Origin: Hymenoscyphus infarciens
Lineage: Eukaryota > Ascomycota > Leotiomycetes > Helotiales > Helotiaceae
NCBI GenBank assembly: GCA_001414345.1
Contig: LLCB01000257.1
Coordinates: 1-64,000, forward strand
Direction: 5' to 3'
Length of the DNA: 64,000 nt
In this document: one piece after another, positions 38,580 to 49,469 of the stretch
Layout: every line of letters starts with the position of its first letter
Position numbering within the stretch: position 1 is the stretch's first letter
The notes under the pieces: model-generated
What the model was told of the DNA's origin: nothing
Database searches by the model: none
Seen by the model: the letters and a program-made list of their open reading frames with translations, nothing else
Program-made: the position numbers and the translations under genes

Positions 38580-38770
38580 TATAATAGTCCTAGTTATATA
38601 CGTTACTTATATAACTAGGTTATCTTAAGGCTTTACTAAGGCTTTGCTTAATATATATAAATAAAGCTAGAGTATATATACTCTTCGCTTTTCTCTTTAG
38701 TTTAGTTTTCCTTAATATTAGGTACTATTCTATAAGCACTCTCTTTGTGTATTTATAGAGAGCTGTTATA
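38580..38770 (+). repeat. 3' LTR of outer Gypsy (191 bp)
   Basis: Same length as the 5' LTR, with a small number of substitutions that are mainly transitions. Followed by TSD TTAAG. Confidence 0.93.
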
Positions 38771-38775
38771 TTAAG

Positions 38776-39357
38776 TAGTACTCTAAGTAGTATACTATAA
38801 ATAGAAATAAATAACTAATTAACTAAAGTATATAATAGTTATTTTTAAAGTTATTCTCTTTAGCTTTCTTATTATACTTCTCTTAGTTCTTCTTCTCTTC
38901 TCTTCTCTTTCTTTCTTTTTTAGTCTCTTCTAGATAAAGATACTAGCTTTTTAAAATAATAATAGCCTAAGTATTTATAAAGCTAATAAAGCTTAATATA
39001 AGTAATATTACTAATTATATATATTAAGTATTTATATTTATTATTATATAATTAATAGCTAATTTAATAAAGCTATAAAAGACATATAAGACACTATATA
39101 TTATAGTATATAAATCTTAGATAAGAGACTAACTAGTCTAAAGACTTCTAACTACGTAACCTAGCTAGAGGTCCGAGTCTCTAGTTAGTTATATAATAGC
39201 TATATCTATTATAAAAGCTATTATTAAAAGAGTTACGTTATAAATAGAGTAGAAAAGAGATCTCGCTTAAGCTTCTAATAGCTCTAGAGCGCTACTCCGA
39301 CGCTACTCTAAGCCTTTCCTCGACCTAGCTTAATATAGTCTAAATACTTAGTATACT
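38776..39357. other. AT-rich DNA between two transposon nests
   Basis: No gene or complete element is recognised. It holds a CT-rich run (38878-38925) and low-complexity TTAAGTAGTACTCTAAGTAG at its left end, the same repeat type as 20405-20490. Confidence 0.5.
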
Positions 39358-39365
39358 ACTTAGAG

Positions 39366-39569
39366 TACTATAGATATCTAAAAAGAAGCGAGCTTAAGTC
39401 TTAGAAGAGCTATTTTATAACGTTATAACTAACTCTTCTAAGAGCTATATAACTCGTCTAACGTCGGTATAACTACGTCGCTTTTTAAGCTTTATTAGCG
39501 CGTAGAGGATTACGTATATAATTAGCTTTTAATAATAGTTATAAAAACGTAACTAAGAGAACTAAAAAG
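39366..39569 (+). repeat. Left terminal inverted repeat (~204 bp)
   Basis: Begins TACTATAGATATC. Inverted partner at 49256-49461, which begins CACTATAGACATGCC when reverse-complemented. The left copy carries more C-to-T changes than the right. Confidence 0.82.
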
Positions 39570-39599
39570 TGTTATAAATTAATTAATTAGATATATATC

Positions 39600-40376
39600 T
39601 ATATATATACTTTTAGTAGATAATAGACTAGAAAGCTTAAAAAATAGATATTTTAGAAATATTTAATATATAATAGAATAAAAGTATTATATTTTAAATA
39701 ATTAATAAACTAGAAGTATATAAGTAATTAATTAATTATTTAAAAACATTAAGTTAAAGAAGACTTTTAGTCTATTATATACTAAAAGTAGAGAGTTTTA
39801 GTATATTATAGTATAAAAGTATATAAGTAAATAAACAAATAATTAAAACATTATATTAAAAAAGATTATTAGTCTATTATAGACTAAAGGTAGATAGTTT
39901 TTATTCTATAATAGACTAAAAGTATATAAGTAAATAAATAAATAATAAAAAAGATTATATTAAAGAAGACTTTTAGTCTATTATAGACTAGAAGTATAAA
40001 AATAAATAATTTATTAATTAAAAGATTATATTAAAGAAGACTCTTAGTCTATTATAGACTAAAAGTAGGTGGTTTTTAGTCTATAATAGACTAAAAGTAT
40101 ATAAGTAAATAATTAATTAATTAAAAAGATTATATTAAAGAAGACTTTTAGTCTATTATATACTAAAAGTAGAGGGTTTTTAGTCTATTATAGACTAAAA
40201 GTAGATAGTTCTTAGTCTATAATAGACTAAAAGTATATAAGTAAATAAATAAATAATAAAAAAGATTATATTAAAGAAGACTTTTAGTCTATTATAGACT
40301 AAAAGTATAAAAATAATTAATTAATTAATTAGAAGATTATATTAAAGAAGACTTTTAGTCTATTATAGACTAAAAG
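39600..40376. repeat. Palindromic tandem repeats (left part)
   Basis: Repeats of irregular period (roughly 60-120 bp) each carry TTAGTCTATTATAGACTAA, a perfect palindrome around one central base, separated by AT-rich spacers (AAGATTATATTAAAGAAGAC and AAGTATATAAGTAAATAA). At least nine palindromes are visible. They continue on the other side of Gypsy copy 2 at 49044-49145. Confidence 0.88.
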
Positions 40377-40737
40377 TGTAATAGTACGCTATTCTAAATT
40401 ACCGGCATTTATAAAACTACTAATATCTCTACGACTTATAAGATAGAAGAGGCTAAAGAGAGTAAGGTTTAGATATTATATATTTTACTTTAAGACCTTA
40501 TATATTTAGCTTTAAGGCTCTTATTATTTTAGTAGCTATATTAGGAAGAGCTCGGTTATTATTCTTATTAGGACTTAGTAGTCTCTAACCTCTTATATAT
40601 AGATATTTATACTTAGTATAAAAGAAGAATAGTTTTTCTTTTTCTTTTATATTAGTATTTAGTATTTATATATATTATTCTATTGAATATACTTTTATAT
40701 ACCTCTTTTATAGTTATATATATTTTATACTATTATA
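40377..40737 (+). repeat. 5' LTR of Gypsy copy 2 (361 bp)
   Basis: Starts TGTAATAGTACGCTATTC, one of the few LTR ends here whose TG was not converted to TA. Ends ATACTATTATA. Confidence 0.95.
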
Positions 40738-41917
40738 TAAAAAAGAAAAACTATTTTTTATTAATAATAGTATTTATAATATCTCTTTTAAATATATTAT
40801 TACTTTTATTTCTTTTTTAAGCTAGAATTAGATCTAAATAATAATATTCTTAAATAGCTAAGATTTTAGAAATCTTCTAAATAGTTAATAATACTAAGGT
40901 TTAGTATTTATATAAATAGTTAATAAAAATTATATCTTATTTATTAAGAGATTAGAATATATTAAGTATTTCTAAGAATCCTAATAACTCTCTTAGTATA
41001 AAAATTACTATATATAATTTAAATAGTTAATAATATAATAGTTATTTAGAAAACTCTTAAATTATCCTCTTTACTTCTCTTTTTAATTAATATTTAATAT
41101 ATTAAATTTAAAAGTAACTCTAGATCTCTTCTAAGCTCTACTTTAAAGTATAAAGCTCTCTTTTAAAAAAGAAAGCTAAGTACTAATAAAAAAGTCTTTA
41201 ACTTATTATTATATATCTAAGAATAATAAAAAGTTATAAAATAATAAAAGTAAAAGTATAGTTCTTAGAAGCTAAAAAGATAACTAAGACTTTTTTAATA
41301 TAAATAAGATATAAGAAGTAATATAAGTTATAAAAGCTAAAGATTAAGAAAAAGAAGAAAGAATCTAATAATAAGATAATTAAATTATTTAATTAGTAGA
41401 TTTAGTATAATAAATTAGTAAATACTTATTAAGTAATAATTAGAGTCTAAATCTTAATTAACTAAATTAAACTCCTCTTTTATATTCTTTTATTATATTA
41501 AACTATTTTTAAATATAAAACTCTACTTTTAATATTCTTTCTTTATAATAATTCTAATAATCTACTTTTTAATTATAAGCTAAAACCTTACTAAAAGCTT
41601 AATAATCTATTAAAAGTAAAATTATAAAGAAAATTAAACTTTTAAATAATAATACTTTACTTACTTATAAGTAATAGAAGATATTTATATATAATAGACT
41701 TTAAGTAACTACTAACTATTACTATATACTTAAAACTTATAAAGCTTTTATTTAAAAGATAACTATAAAACTTACTAAGAACTACTTAGAGCTCTAATAT
41801 AAGTTAGATATAAGTAATATAGCTTTTAAAGATTAATAAGATATAATAAAACTTCTTAATTCCTACTTTTTAACTAGTTATAAGAAAAAGAATACTTAGA
41901 ATAAATTTTAAGTCTTA

Positions 41918-42593
41918 TCTCTTCAGTTATTCTTATACTCTACGTAACTTAGTAGAACGCGGTTCTAATCTTATATTTCTAGCTCTAATATAACTAAATA
42001 TTTAAATTATTATCTTATTCTTTAAACTCTACTAAAGTATATAATAATATAGAAATTTAATAATAATTTACCTATATTCTTATATTTAAAAAGCTCTACT
42101 AAAAAAAAAAATCATTTTAATATAAGTTAGCTTATAATATAAGTCTATCTACTTCTACTACTTCTACTACTTCTACTGCCACTTTTATACTCTTTTATTA
42201 CTTCTTCCTCTTATAAGGCTAATACTACTCCTAGTACGAAAAAGTCTACTAAAAGAGTCTTAAAAGCTACTAAAAAAGTCCTTAAAAAGAAGGCCTCTTA
42301 AGTACGCCTTATAGACGTGTTTCTTAACTAGAAGGAATTCTATAAGATAGAAGTTATTAAAAGAGTAGAAGAGATTAAATAAAGAGATAGAAAGAGATAT
42401 ACCTCTACTATATATAGAGTAAGTATAAATAGCTTTAATTTAGATTTTAATATCTTAGCACTTCTAAACTAGCTTAGTAATATCGTAGTTCGAAGCTACC
42501 TAGATTTTAGTCTAAAACTACCTTAAATAAGAGTAGTTTTAAACTAGACTACTAAACGCGTCTACACGTAGAGTATAAGAATAACTAAAGAGA
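41918..42593 (+). mobile_element. 676-bp MITE-like insertion with TIRs in Gypsy copy 2 gag
   Basis: Absent from the matching place in Gypsy copy 1 (near 24794). The ends are inverted repeats TCTCTTYAGTTATTC... matching at 27 of 28 positions, with TA on each side, as Tc1/mariner-Fot1 elements have. The interior has Ser/Thr-coding triplet repeats (CTTCTACTACTTCTACTAC near 42150) but no transposase, so it is non-autonomous. Confidence 0.78.
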
Positions 42594-45212
42594 TAAATAA
42601 GTAGAAAGAGTTATATAAAAGAAACTTTTTTAGATTTTAGAATATACTTTTTAAGTATAGTTATATTTAAAGAGATATTAAAGTTAAAAAGATTCTATTA
42701 GATATAAAATAAGATTATATCTTAACTTTAAGATAGCTTTATATTAACTAAAAGATATTAGAATTATAATTTTAATAAAATAGTAATAGATCTTTTAGCT
42801 TTAAATAAGAAGAAGTATGAAAATATAGAGTTATTTATAATTAGTATTATAACTAAACTAATTAGTATAATCTTATTATTTAAAAAAATAAGTATCTTTT
42901 AATTCTTACTTAGTTTTATACTAAAACCTTCTCTACTTTTATATAAACTTAATCCTACTTCTTAAAAGATTTTATAAACTCTTAAGCTATTTTCTACTAA
43001 TAAAAAATTAAAAACTATATTAATAAACTAAGTCTTTACTAGTATAAAGTATTACTATTATAATAAGCTTAAATATTTTAAACCTAATTACTTTAATCTT
43101 TCTAGTATTAATAAGATAAATAATTAACTTAAAAAAGAATAAGTATTTAAAGAGTACTTTAACTTTAACCTAAGTTAAAAGGAAAATAAAAAGGCTTAAG
43201 TAAAAATTCTTTTTTAAGTTTATATAATTATAACCTAACTAGATTTAATCTTTCTAAGCTTATAAGAGGAAAATAGTTTTTTATAAATACTACTTTTAAT
43301 ATATAAAGATATAATATTAAATTATAAGCTTTAGTAGATATAAGAGTAAATAAATATCTATTTTTAAATTAACTTTTAGTATTATACTTATTTAAAATAA
43401 TAGATTTAAAGATTTAAAGATTAATATATATAGTATTTATTTATAAATATAATAATAATACTAAAAGCTAAGTAACTTAGTTTATATAATTATATTTAAA
43501 TATTAATAAATATTCTATTCTTAACTACTTCTTTATTATCTTAAACTTTAGATAATAAAACTTAATTATTAGTAATAAGTAGTTAAACTATTTTAAAGTT
43601 CTTTTTAATCTCTTAAAAAGCTAGATTACTTAGTTAGCTAATTATCTTCTAACTCTCTACTTTAGTAAGAAGATTTTACTTTTACTTTTTAACTAAAACT
43701 AAAAACCTATTTTAAATTACTAGTTAAATATAAATTAAAAGAAATATATAATTTATTAATAAGAAAGATATAAAAAGAATAGACTTATAAATATAGCTAA
43801 GTTATTACTCTTATTCATAATAATAATACTTTTTAAATTTTTAACCTTTAACTCTAGTTTAAAGCCTTTTTAAACTACTAATATAGCTTTAAAAAGCTAC
43901 ACTTTATACTCTTTTATTAATAAAATAACTTAACTTAGAATTCTATATAACTAGTATTTATAAACTAGATTAGATTATTAATAAAAGGTTAGCTTCTTTT
44001 TAAGATAATAATAATATAAGAGCTTTAATATAAGTCTAACTTTTAAAATATTATTCTTCTTATAAAAATATATTCTTAAAAGTAGCTTTTAATAAGCTCT
44101 CTTTTTATTATAAATATAACTATAAGATTACTTTAAATAAACTACTTCTTAACTCCTTTTTACTTTTATATTACTAGTTAATTATAGAGCTTAAAGCTAT
44201 AAAGAAGTATTTTATAAAGAACCTAGATAAGAGGTTTATTATTAATAGTAATAGCTCTTTTACTTCTCTAATACTCTTTATTAAAAAGGCTAATAGTAAT
44301 AAGTTATAGTTCTATATTAATTATAAGAAGCTAAATACTCTAACTTAAAACAATCTCTATCTAATCTCTTATATTAATAAGCTTCTTTCTAAAATAAGAA
44401 TAGTTAAAATCTTTATTAAATTAAATATAAAATAAGCTTTCTATTATATCTAAATAGACTTTAACTTAGAAGAGATAACTATATTTAAAACTAGGTATAG
44501 TATATATAAATATAAGGTTCTCTCTTTTAGACTCTATAATAGCTCTACTATCTATTAACGTTATATAAATAATATCTTAATTAACTATTTAGATTATATT
44601 TTACTTTATTTAAATATTATTAAAGAATATAAAGAATAGGTTAGAAAGGTTCTATATTAGTTTTAAGAAGTAGGACTTTAAGTAAATATTAAGAAAAGTA
44701 AATTTAGTATTACTAGAGTTAAATACTTAGGATTTATCTTAACTATAAAAGGACTTAAAGTTAACTCTAAAAAAGTAGAGTCTTTATAAAACTAAGTCTA
44801 ACCTAATACTATAATAGGTATAAAGTCTTACTTAGAGTTTATAAGATTCTATAAATAATTTATTAAAGGTTATATTAAAATTACTAAACTCTTAATTATA
44901 ATAATACACTTTATAAAGTCGTTTCTATAAACACTTAAATATAAAGAAGCTTTTAAAGTACTAAGAACTAAGCTATTTATAATTTAAACCTTATACTACT
45001 TTAACTTTAATTATAATATAAAGCTAGAAATAGACTTCTTAAAAAGAGTAATAGTAGGTATATTCTTATAATAATATAATAGCTTTTAATATTCTATTAG
45101 GTTCTACTCTTATATTTTAGTTAACTATAAATTAAACTAGGAAATCTATAATAAAGAGCTATCTACTATTATAGAAGCTTTTAAGAAATAGTACTCTAAA
45201 CTTATATTATAT

Positions 45213-45433
45213 AGCCGACTCGAAAACGATAGTAAGAAGCTCTATCGTAACTCGACCTCGTATTCAGTTCCCTAGAGCCTTACTAACTCTATGCTTTCTA
45301 GGACACGTCCGAGATAGCAGCCTATAAGAAGGCATTCTCACTCTTTATAAGTCAAGTCCTCTCTCTCTCTCTTTTTAGATTTCCTAGAGCTTTAGCACTA
45401 ATCTAAACTCTAAGGACACCGACAACGATAGTA
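45213..45433. mobile_element. 221-bp GC-rich insertion in Gypsy copy 2, not visibly RIPed
   Basis: Absent from copy 1 (site near 27450). Flanked by perfect 5-bp duplication TATAT (45208-45212, 45434-45438); removing one copy restores the exact length of copy 1 there. Retains many CpA/TpG dinucleotides, unlike everything around it. The ends carry related direct repeats: CCGACTCGAAAACGATAGTA on the left and CCGACAACGATAGTA on the right. A CTCTCTCTCTCT run lies near 45360. No coding frame. The class is unknown. Confidence 0.7.
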
Positions 45434-48400
45434 TATATTAAAAGTATATTAATATCTATTTAGACTATAGATTATTAAAATACTTTATAATAACTAAGCT
45501 ACTTATAACTAAGTAAGTCTAATAAATAGAGTTTTTATTAGACTTTAACTTTTAGATTTAATTTATATCTAGGAAAAGTAATTAAAAAGTAAATATATTA
45601 ATCTAATATATATAAGACCTAAAAACCTATAATTAAGCTAAGTTAGATAGCTACTTATATACTCTTTTAAGACTTAATTATTTAGACCTCTAAATTAATA
45701 CTAAACTTACTTAGACCTTTTTATAAGAATAGTCTATATCTCTTAATATAATTTAGTTAAACATTATTCTAGGAATAAGTTTAACTATAATTTAGAGATT
45801 AAAAGAAGATAACCTATACTTCTTTTAGAAAGAACGTTATAAACTTCTAAATAAATACTCTATCTTAATAAATAATTTACTCCTTTTTAAGAATTAACTT
45901 TACGTTTAAAGGAATACTAAACTCTATATAAAGCTAATCTAAAAAGTCTATAACTAAGTATCTAGTACTTACCTAAGTATAAAAAAGACCTACTAGTTAT
46001 TAGTATAATACTACTACTAAGTTAGACTAGATTTAGACTATAAAAGGTATATAGCGAATTACTAAGCTTATAAATACTCTTATCTTTAATAGACTAAGTA
46101 ATAAGGTTTTCTTTACTCTCTTCTAGTACTTAACTATTCTATATAATATTTATATATAGATTTTAAATTATTTTTAAAAGATAAACATAGATTTAATATT
46201 ATATTAGTATTTATTAACTAACTTAGAAAGGATTTAGTATTAATACTCTACTACTTAACTATAGCTACTAAAGAACTAGCTAAACTCTTTATTTAATAGA
46301 TTTACTATTTTAGCTATTATTCTAAATTAATTATATCTAATTAAGAATCTTAATTTATATTATTATTTTAGACTAAATTTTATTAAATAATTAGTATTAA
46401 GCTTAAGCTTAGTACTATCTACTATAAATAAATAGATAAATAAATAGAAATAATAAACTAATATATTAATTAAAGACTAAAGCCTTTTATAACCTACTAT
46501 TAAGATAACTAGAGTAAATTAATCCTTCTAATAAATAGAGTATAAATAACACTTTTATATTTATCTATTAGTAAAACCTCTTATTAGCTTAAGTTTAGAC
46601 TCGACTTAAAGACTTTATAGAACTAAAATATACTAAACACTTCTATTTCTTAGAAATAACTTAATTATAATAAGATAGTAAAAGTAGTCTAATATATATA
46701 CTCTACTTAGAAGATAGCTAAAGATAATATAGATAAGACCTAGAAAAAGATAAAAGATAATACGAATTAGTACTAAAGAGCTATTAACTAGGATATTAGA
46801 GATAAAGTCTACTTATTTATTAAGAATCTTAAAATAAATTATCTTAGTTAAAAGCTTATTAAATAGTAGATAAGACCTTTTAAAATACTTAAACGTATAA
46901 GACACTTCTATAAACTAAAACTTCTTAAAAGTTTATTAATTTATAATATTTTTACCTCTAATATACTTTTAAAGGATTTAAATACCTCTCTACTAGGATA
47001 AGAGACTCTAAAGCTTCTACTAGATATTATTAAAGATATATAAGAATAGAAGATATAAGAAATACTTAGTAGTAGACTTTTTAAAAGATAGCTATAGTAT
47101 TAGATAAAATAGATTAGATATAATTTAGATTCTACTTAGTATCTTATAAATAATTTTTAGAGTTTATTATATTATTTAAAAGACTTTTATATTAAATATC
47201 TAAGAGAGCTAGAACTACTTTAACTTTATTCTAAATAGATTAATATATAAGAATTAGATAAGAATTAAGAAAAAGAGTTAATTTATAAAACTCTATTAAT
47301 ACCTTCTAATTCTAGTTACTCTTAATAAGAAACTTATAATAAAAACCTAAAATAAAATACTAACTAGTAAGAATATTTAAAGTTAATAAAGTAAAGAACT
47401 AAGACTAAGTTACTACTAAAATAAGGCTTATATAGCCTCTTCTTTCTCTAATATATTATTCTCCTCTCTACTCTTTTAAGTATAAGAAGCTTAAATTAGC
47501 TCTCTCTCTACCTCTTTCTTATAAGAACGCTTCTTACCTTAGTAACCTTTTATAATAAGCTTAGAAGAGAACGCTTATAAACTCTTTAGATAGGCTTTAA
47601 AGAGGACTTAAACCTAGGTTTAGATAGAGGTTCTATCTTTTATAGTACTATATAAGAACTATTAAATATTAGTAACTAAAACTCTTTTAATAAGTAAGAG
47701 ATACTTATAATAATCTTAGTATAAAGCGCTTAAGTCTTCTCTAAAAGAGCGAACTATACCTTTAAACTATTCTTTAGTACTTCTATATTAGTAATAACTA
47801 ATACCTTATCTAAGGCTTTAATAGCTCTCTTAATCTTCTTCTTCTTCTTTTTAAGCTTAAGCTTATTAAACTCCTTCTTTATAAACTATAGTAACTATCT
47901 AAGTTAGAATAGATTTAGTATATATTTAGAATTAAACTTACTAGGATATATATAGTATTCTACTCTATATAGTACTTATACTTCTTCGACTTAGGCTTCT
48001 TAAAAGCGTATACGTAATCTCTATTCTAAGATTTTATCTAAAGACACTAAACGTAGTAGACTTAGTAGATAGCTAGAGGCGTACTAGGAGGAGATAAAAG
48101 AGGCATTTTACTATATTAGATTAGCTCTAAATTAGGTCTAATTAAGAGGAGAAAGACTTATATTTATATATATATATATAATATATATATATATTTTAGA
48201 AGATAAGTTAGTATATAATAATATATCTAATTAGAAGATATTCTTATTATATATATATTATTTAGATAAAAAGAAAAGAAGAAGAGAAGTTAGAATTAGA
48301 AGAAAGTCGCTTACTAATATACTACTTATAGTTACTTTATAATTATTATTTATTACTTAATAATTACTATTATAATAAATAATAATAGTAAGAATATAAT

Positions 48401-48677
48401 AACTCTATAATAGTATACTACTTTCTACCTAATAGCTAATAATTAGCCTCTCTTCTATTTATATCTATTATTATATAGTATATAATAGTAAATAAAGAGT
48501 AATTATCTCTTAAATAATAATACTACTAGCTACTAACTTTATCTTAACAACTAGATATTATAATAGTAGATAAGTTATATTCTTTATAATAAATAGATAA
48601 ATAATACTCTAGTTAACCTAATAATATACTAATTAATAACTAAAGACTTAGAATAAGTCTTTTTAAAGAAGAGGAGA

Positions 48678-49038
48678 TATAATAGCACGCTATTCTAAAT
48701 TACTAGTATTTATAAAACTGCTAATACCTCTATAACTTATAAGATAGAAGAGGCTAAAAAGAGTAAGGTTTAGATATTATATATTTCGCTTTAAAGCCTT
48801 ATATATTTAGCTTTAAGGCTCTTATTATTTTAGTAGCTATATTAAGAAGAGCTCGGTTATTATTCTTATTAGGACTTAGTAGTTTTTAACCTCTTATATA
48901 TAGATGTTTATACTTAGTATAGAAGAAGGATAGTTTTTCCTTTTCTTCTATATTAGCGCCTAGTATTTATATACGTCATTCTACTAAACGTACTCCTATA
49001 TACCTCTTCTATAGTTATATATATTTTATACTATTATA
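48678..49038 (+). repeat. 3' LTR of Gypsy copy 2 (361 bp)
   Basis: Starts TATAATAGCACGCTATTC after polypurine AAAGAAGAGGAGA. Same length as the 5' LTR. Confidence 0.95.
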
Positions 49039-49145
49039 AAAAGTAGGTGGTTTTTAGTCTATAATAGACTAAAAGTATAAAAATAAATAACTAATTAATT
49101 AAAAAGATTATATTAAAGAAGACTTTTAGTCTATTATAGACTAAA
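49039..49145. repeat. Palindromic tandem repeats (right part)
   Basis: The continuation of the 39600-40376 array begins with the Gypsy TSD AAAAG. It contains two more TTAGTCTATWATAGACTAA palindromes before the sequence grades into the right arm. Confidence 0.85.
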
Positions 49146-49255
49146 TACATATAAGTAAAGTATTAGTTAATTACTAAGTCTAATTACTAGAACACTTTAA
49201 GTCTATTAATAGCTAAAATTTTAGATATAAATAAATAATTTATTATTATATAAGA

Positions 49256-49461
49256 GGTTTTTAGTCTTTTTTGTTACGTTTCTATAAATGCCGTTAAAAG
49301 GCCGATTATATATATAACTCTATACGCGCTAACAAAGCTTAAAAGGCGACGTGGTTATACTAACGTTAGATAAGTTATATAGCTCTTAGGAGAGCTGGTT
49401 ATAACGTTATAACCTGGCTCTTCTAAGGCTCGGGTTCAGTTAAATCGGCATGTCTATAGTG
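49256..49461 (-). repeat. Right terminal inverted repeat (~206 bp)
   Basis: Better preserved and GC-richer than the left arm. Includes the perfect 18-bp palindrome GGTTATAACGTTATAACC at 49397-49414. Followed by TSD ACTTAGAG. Confidence 0.85.
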
Positions 49462-49469
49462 ACTTAGAG

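Larger units (their letters stand above)
20491..38770 (+). mobile_element. Chromodomain Gypsy retrotransposon, host of three nested insertions
   Basis: LTRs at 20491-20681 and 38580-38770 (191 bp each) are bounded by a perfect TTAAG duplication (20486-20490 and 38771-38775). The span is 18,280 bp. Removing the Gypsy at 23254-31090, the TRIM at 32799-33792 and the MULE at 34358-37990, each with one TSD copy, leaves about 5.8 kb, a normal Gypsy length. The interrupted gag-pol frame rejoins at the excised sites: KRLYFYINF across the first insertion and DINRYRQDVDF across the third (TAA read as Gln). A polypurine AAAAAGAGGGTAG precedes the 3' LTR. Confidence 0.93.
41640..47340 (+). pseudogene. 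Gypsy copy 2 gag-pol, inactivated and interrupted
   Basis: Collinear with 24480-29340: gag-like region, reverse transcriptase (SLILFIKKANSNKL near 44270), RNase H, integrase near 46100-46600 and chromodomain remnant near 47040-47160. A deletion of about 30 bp removes the reverse-transcriptase catalytic segment: the frame reads NYLDYILLYL near 44590, where copy 1 has NYLDDFYITYLDNILIYL. It is more heavily mutated than copy 1, with many extra C-to-T and G-to-A changes, and is further broken by two insertions. Confidence 0.85.
40377..49038 (+). mobile_element. Chromodomain Gypsy (copy 2), with two later insertions
   Basis: 361-bp LTRs at 40377-40737 and 48678-49038 are flanked by a perfect AAAAG duplication (40372-40376 and 49039-49043). 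Collinear with copy 1 over its length. The 5' end keeps an intact TGTAATAG start. The length of 8,662 bp exceeds copy 1 because of insertions at 41918-42593 and 45213-45433, offset by small deletions. Confidence 0.95.
39366..49461 (+). mobile_element. Non-autonomous element with ~205-bp TIRs, interrupted by Gypsy copy 2
   Basis: The ends are inverted copies: 39366-39569 against 49256-49461, best conserved around CTTAGAAGAGC, TTATAACGTTATAAC, AAGAGCTATATAACT and AAGCTTT-TTAGCGCGTA. A perfect 8-bp duplication ACTTAGAG flanks them (39358-39365 and 49462-49469). Net of Gypsy copy 2 and one of its TSDs the element is about 1.43 kb. It has no coding region; its interior is tandem palindromic repeats. 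The 8-bp TSD favours a hAT-like MITE or foldback element. No transposase in the window shares its ends. Orientation is arbitrary. Confidence 0.82.

Noticed and set aside
20491..38770. A single 18-kb giant retrotransposon
   Set aside because: Perfect TSDs and restored reading frames show it is a 5.8-kb element enlarged by nested insertions.
39600..40376. CRISPR-like array of regularly repeated palindromes
   Set aside because: Fungal context, irregular spacing, AT-rich repeated spacers and no cas genes; it is the interior of a TIR element.
42110..42300. Ser/Thr-rich coding segment inside the 676-bp MITE
   Set aside because: Triplet repeats of CTTCTA give an apparent frame, but stops interrupt it and no transposase motif is present.
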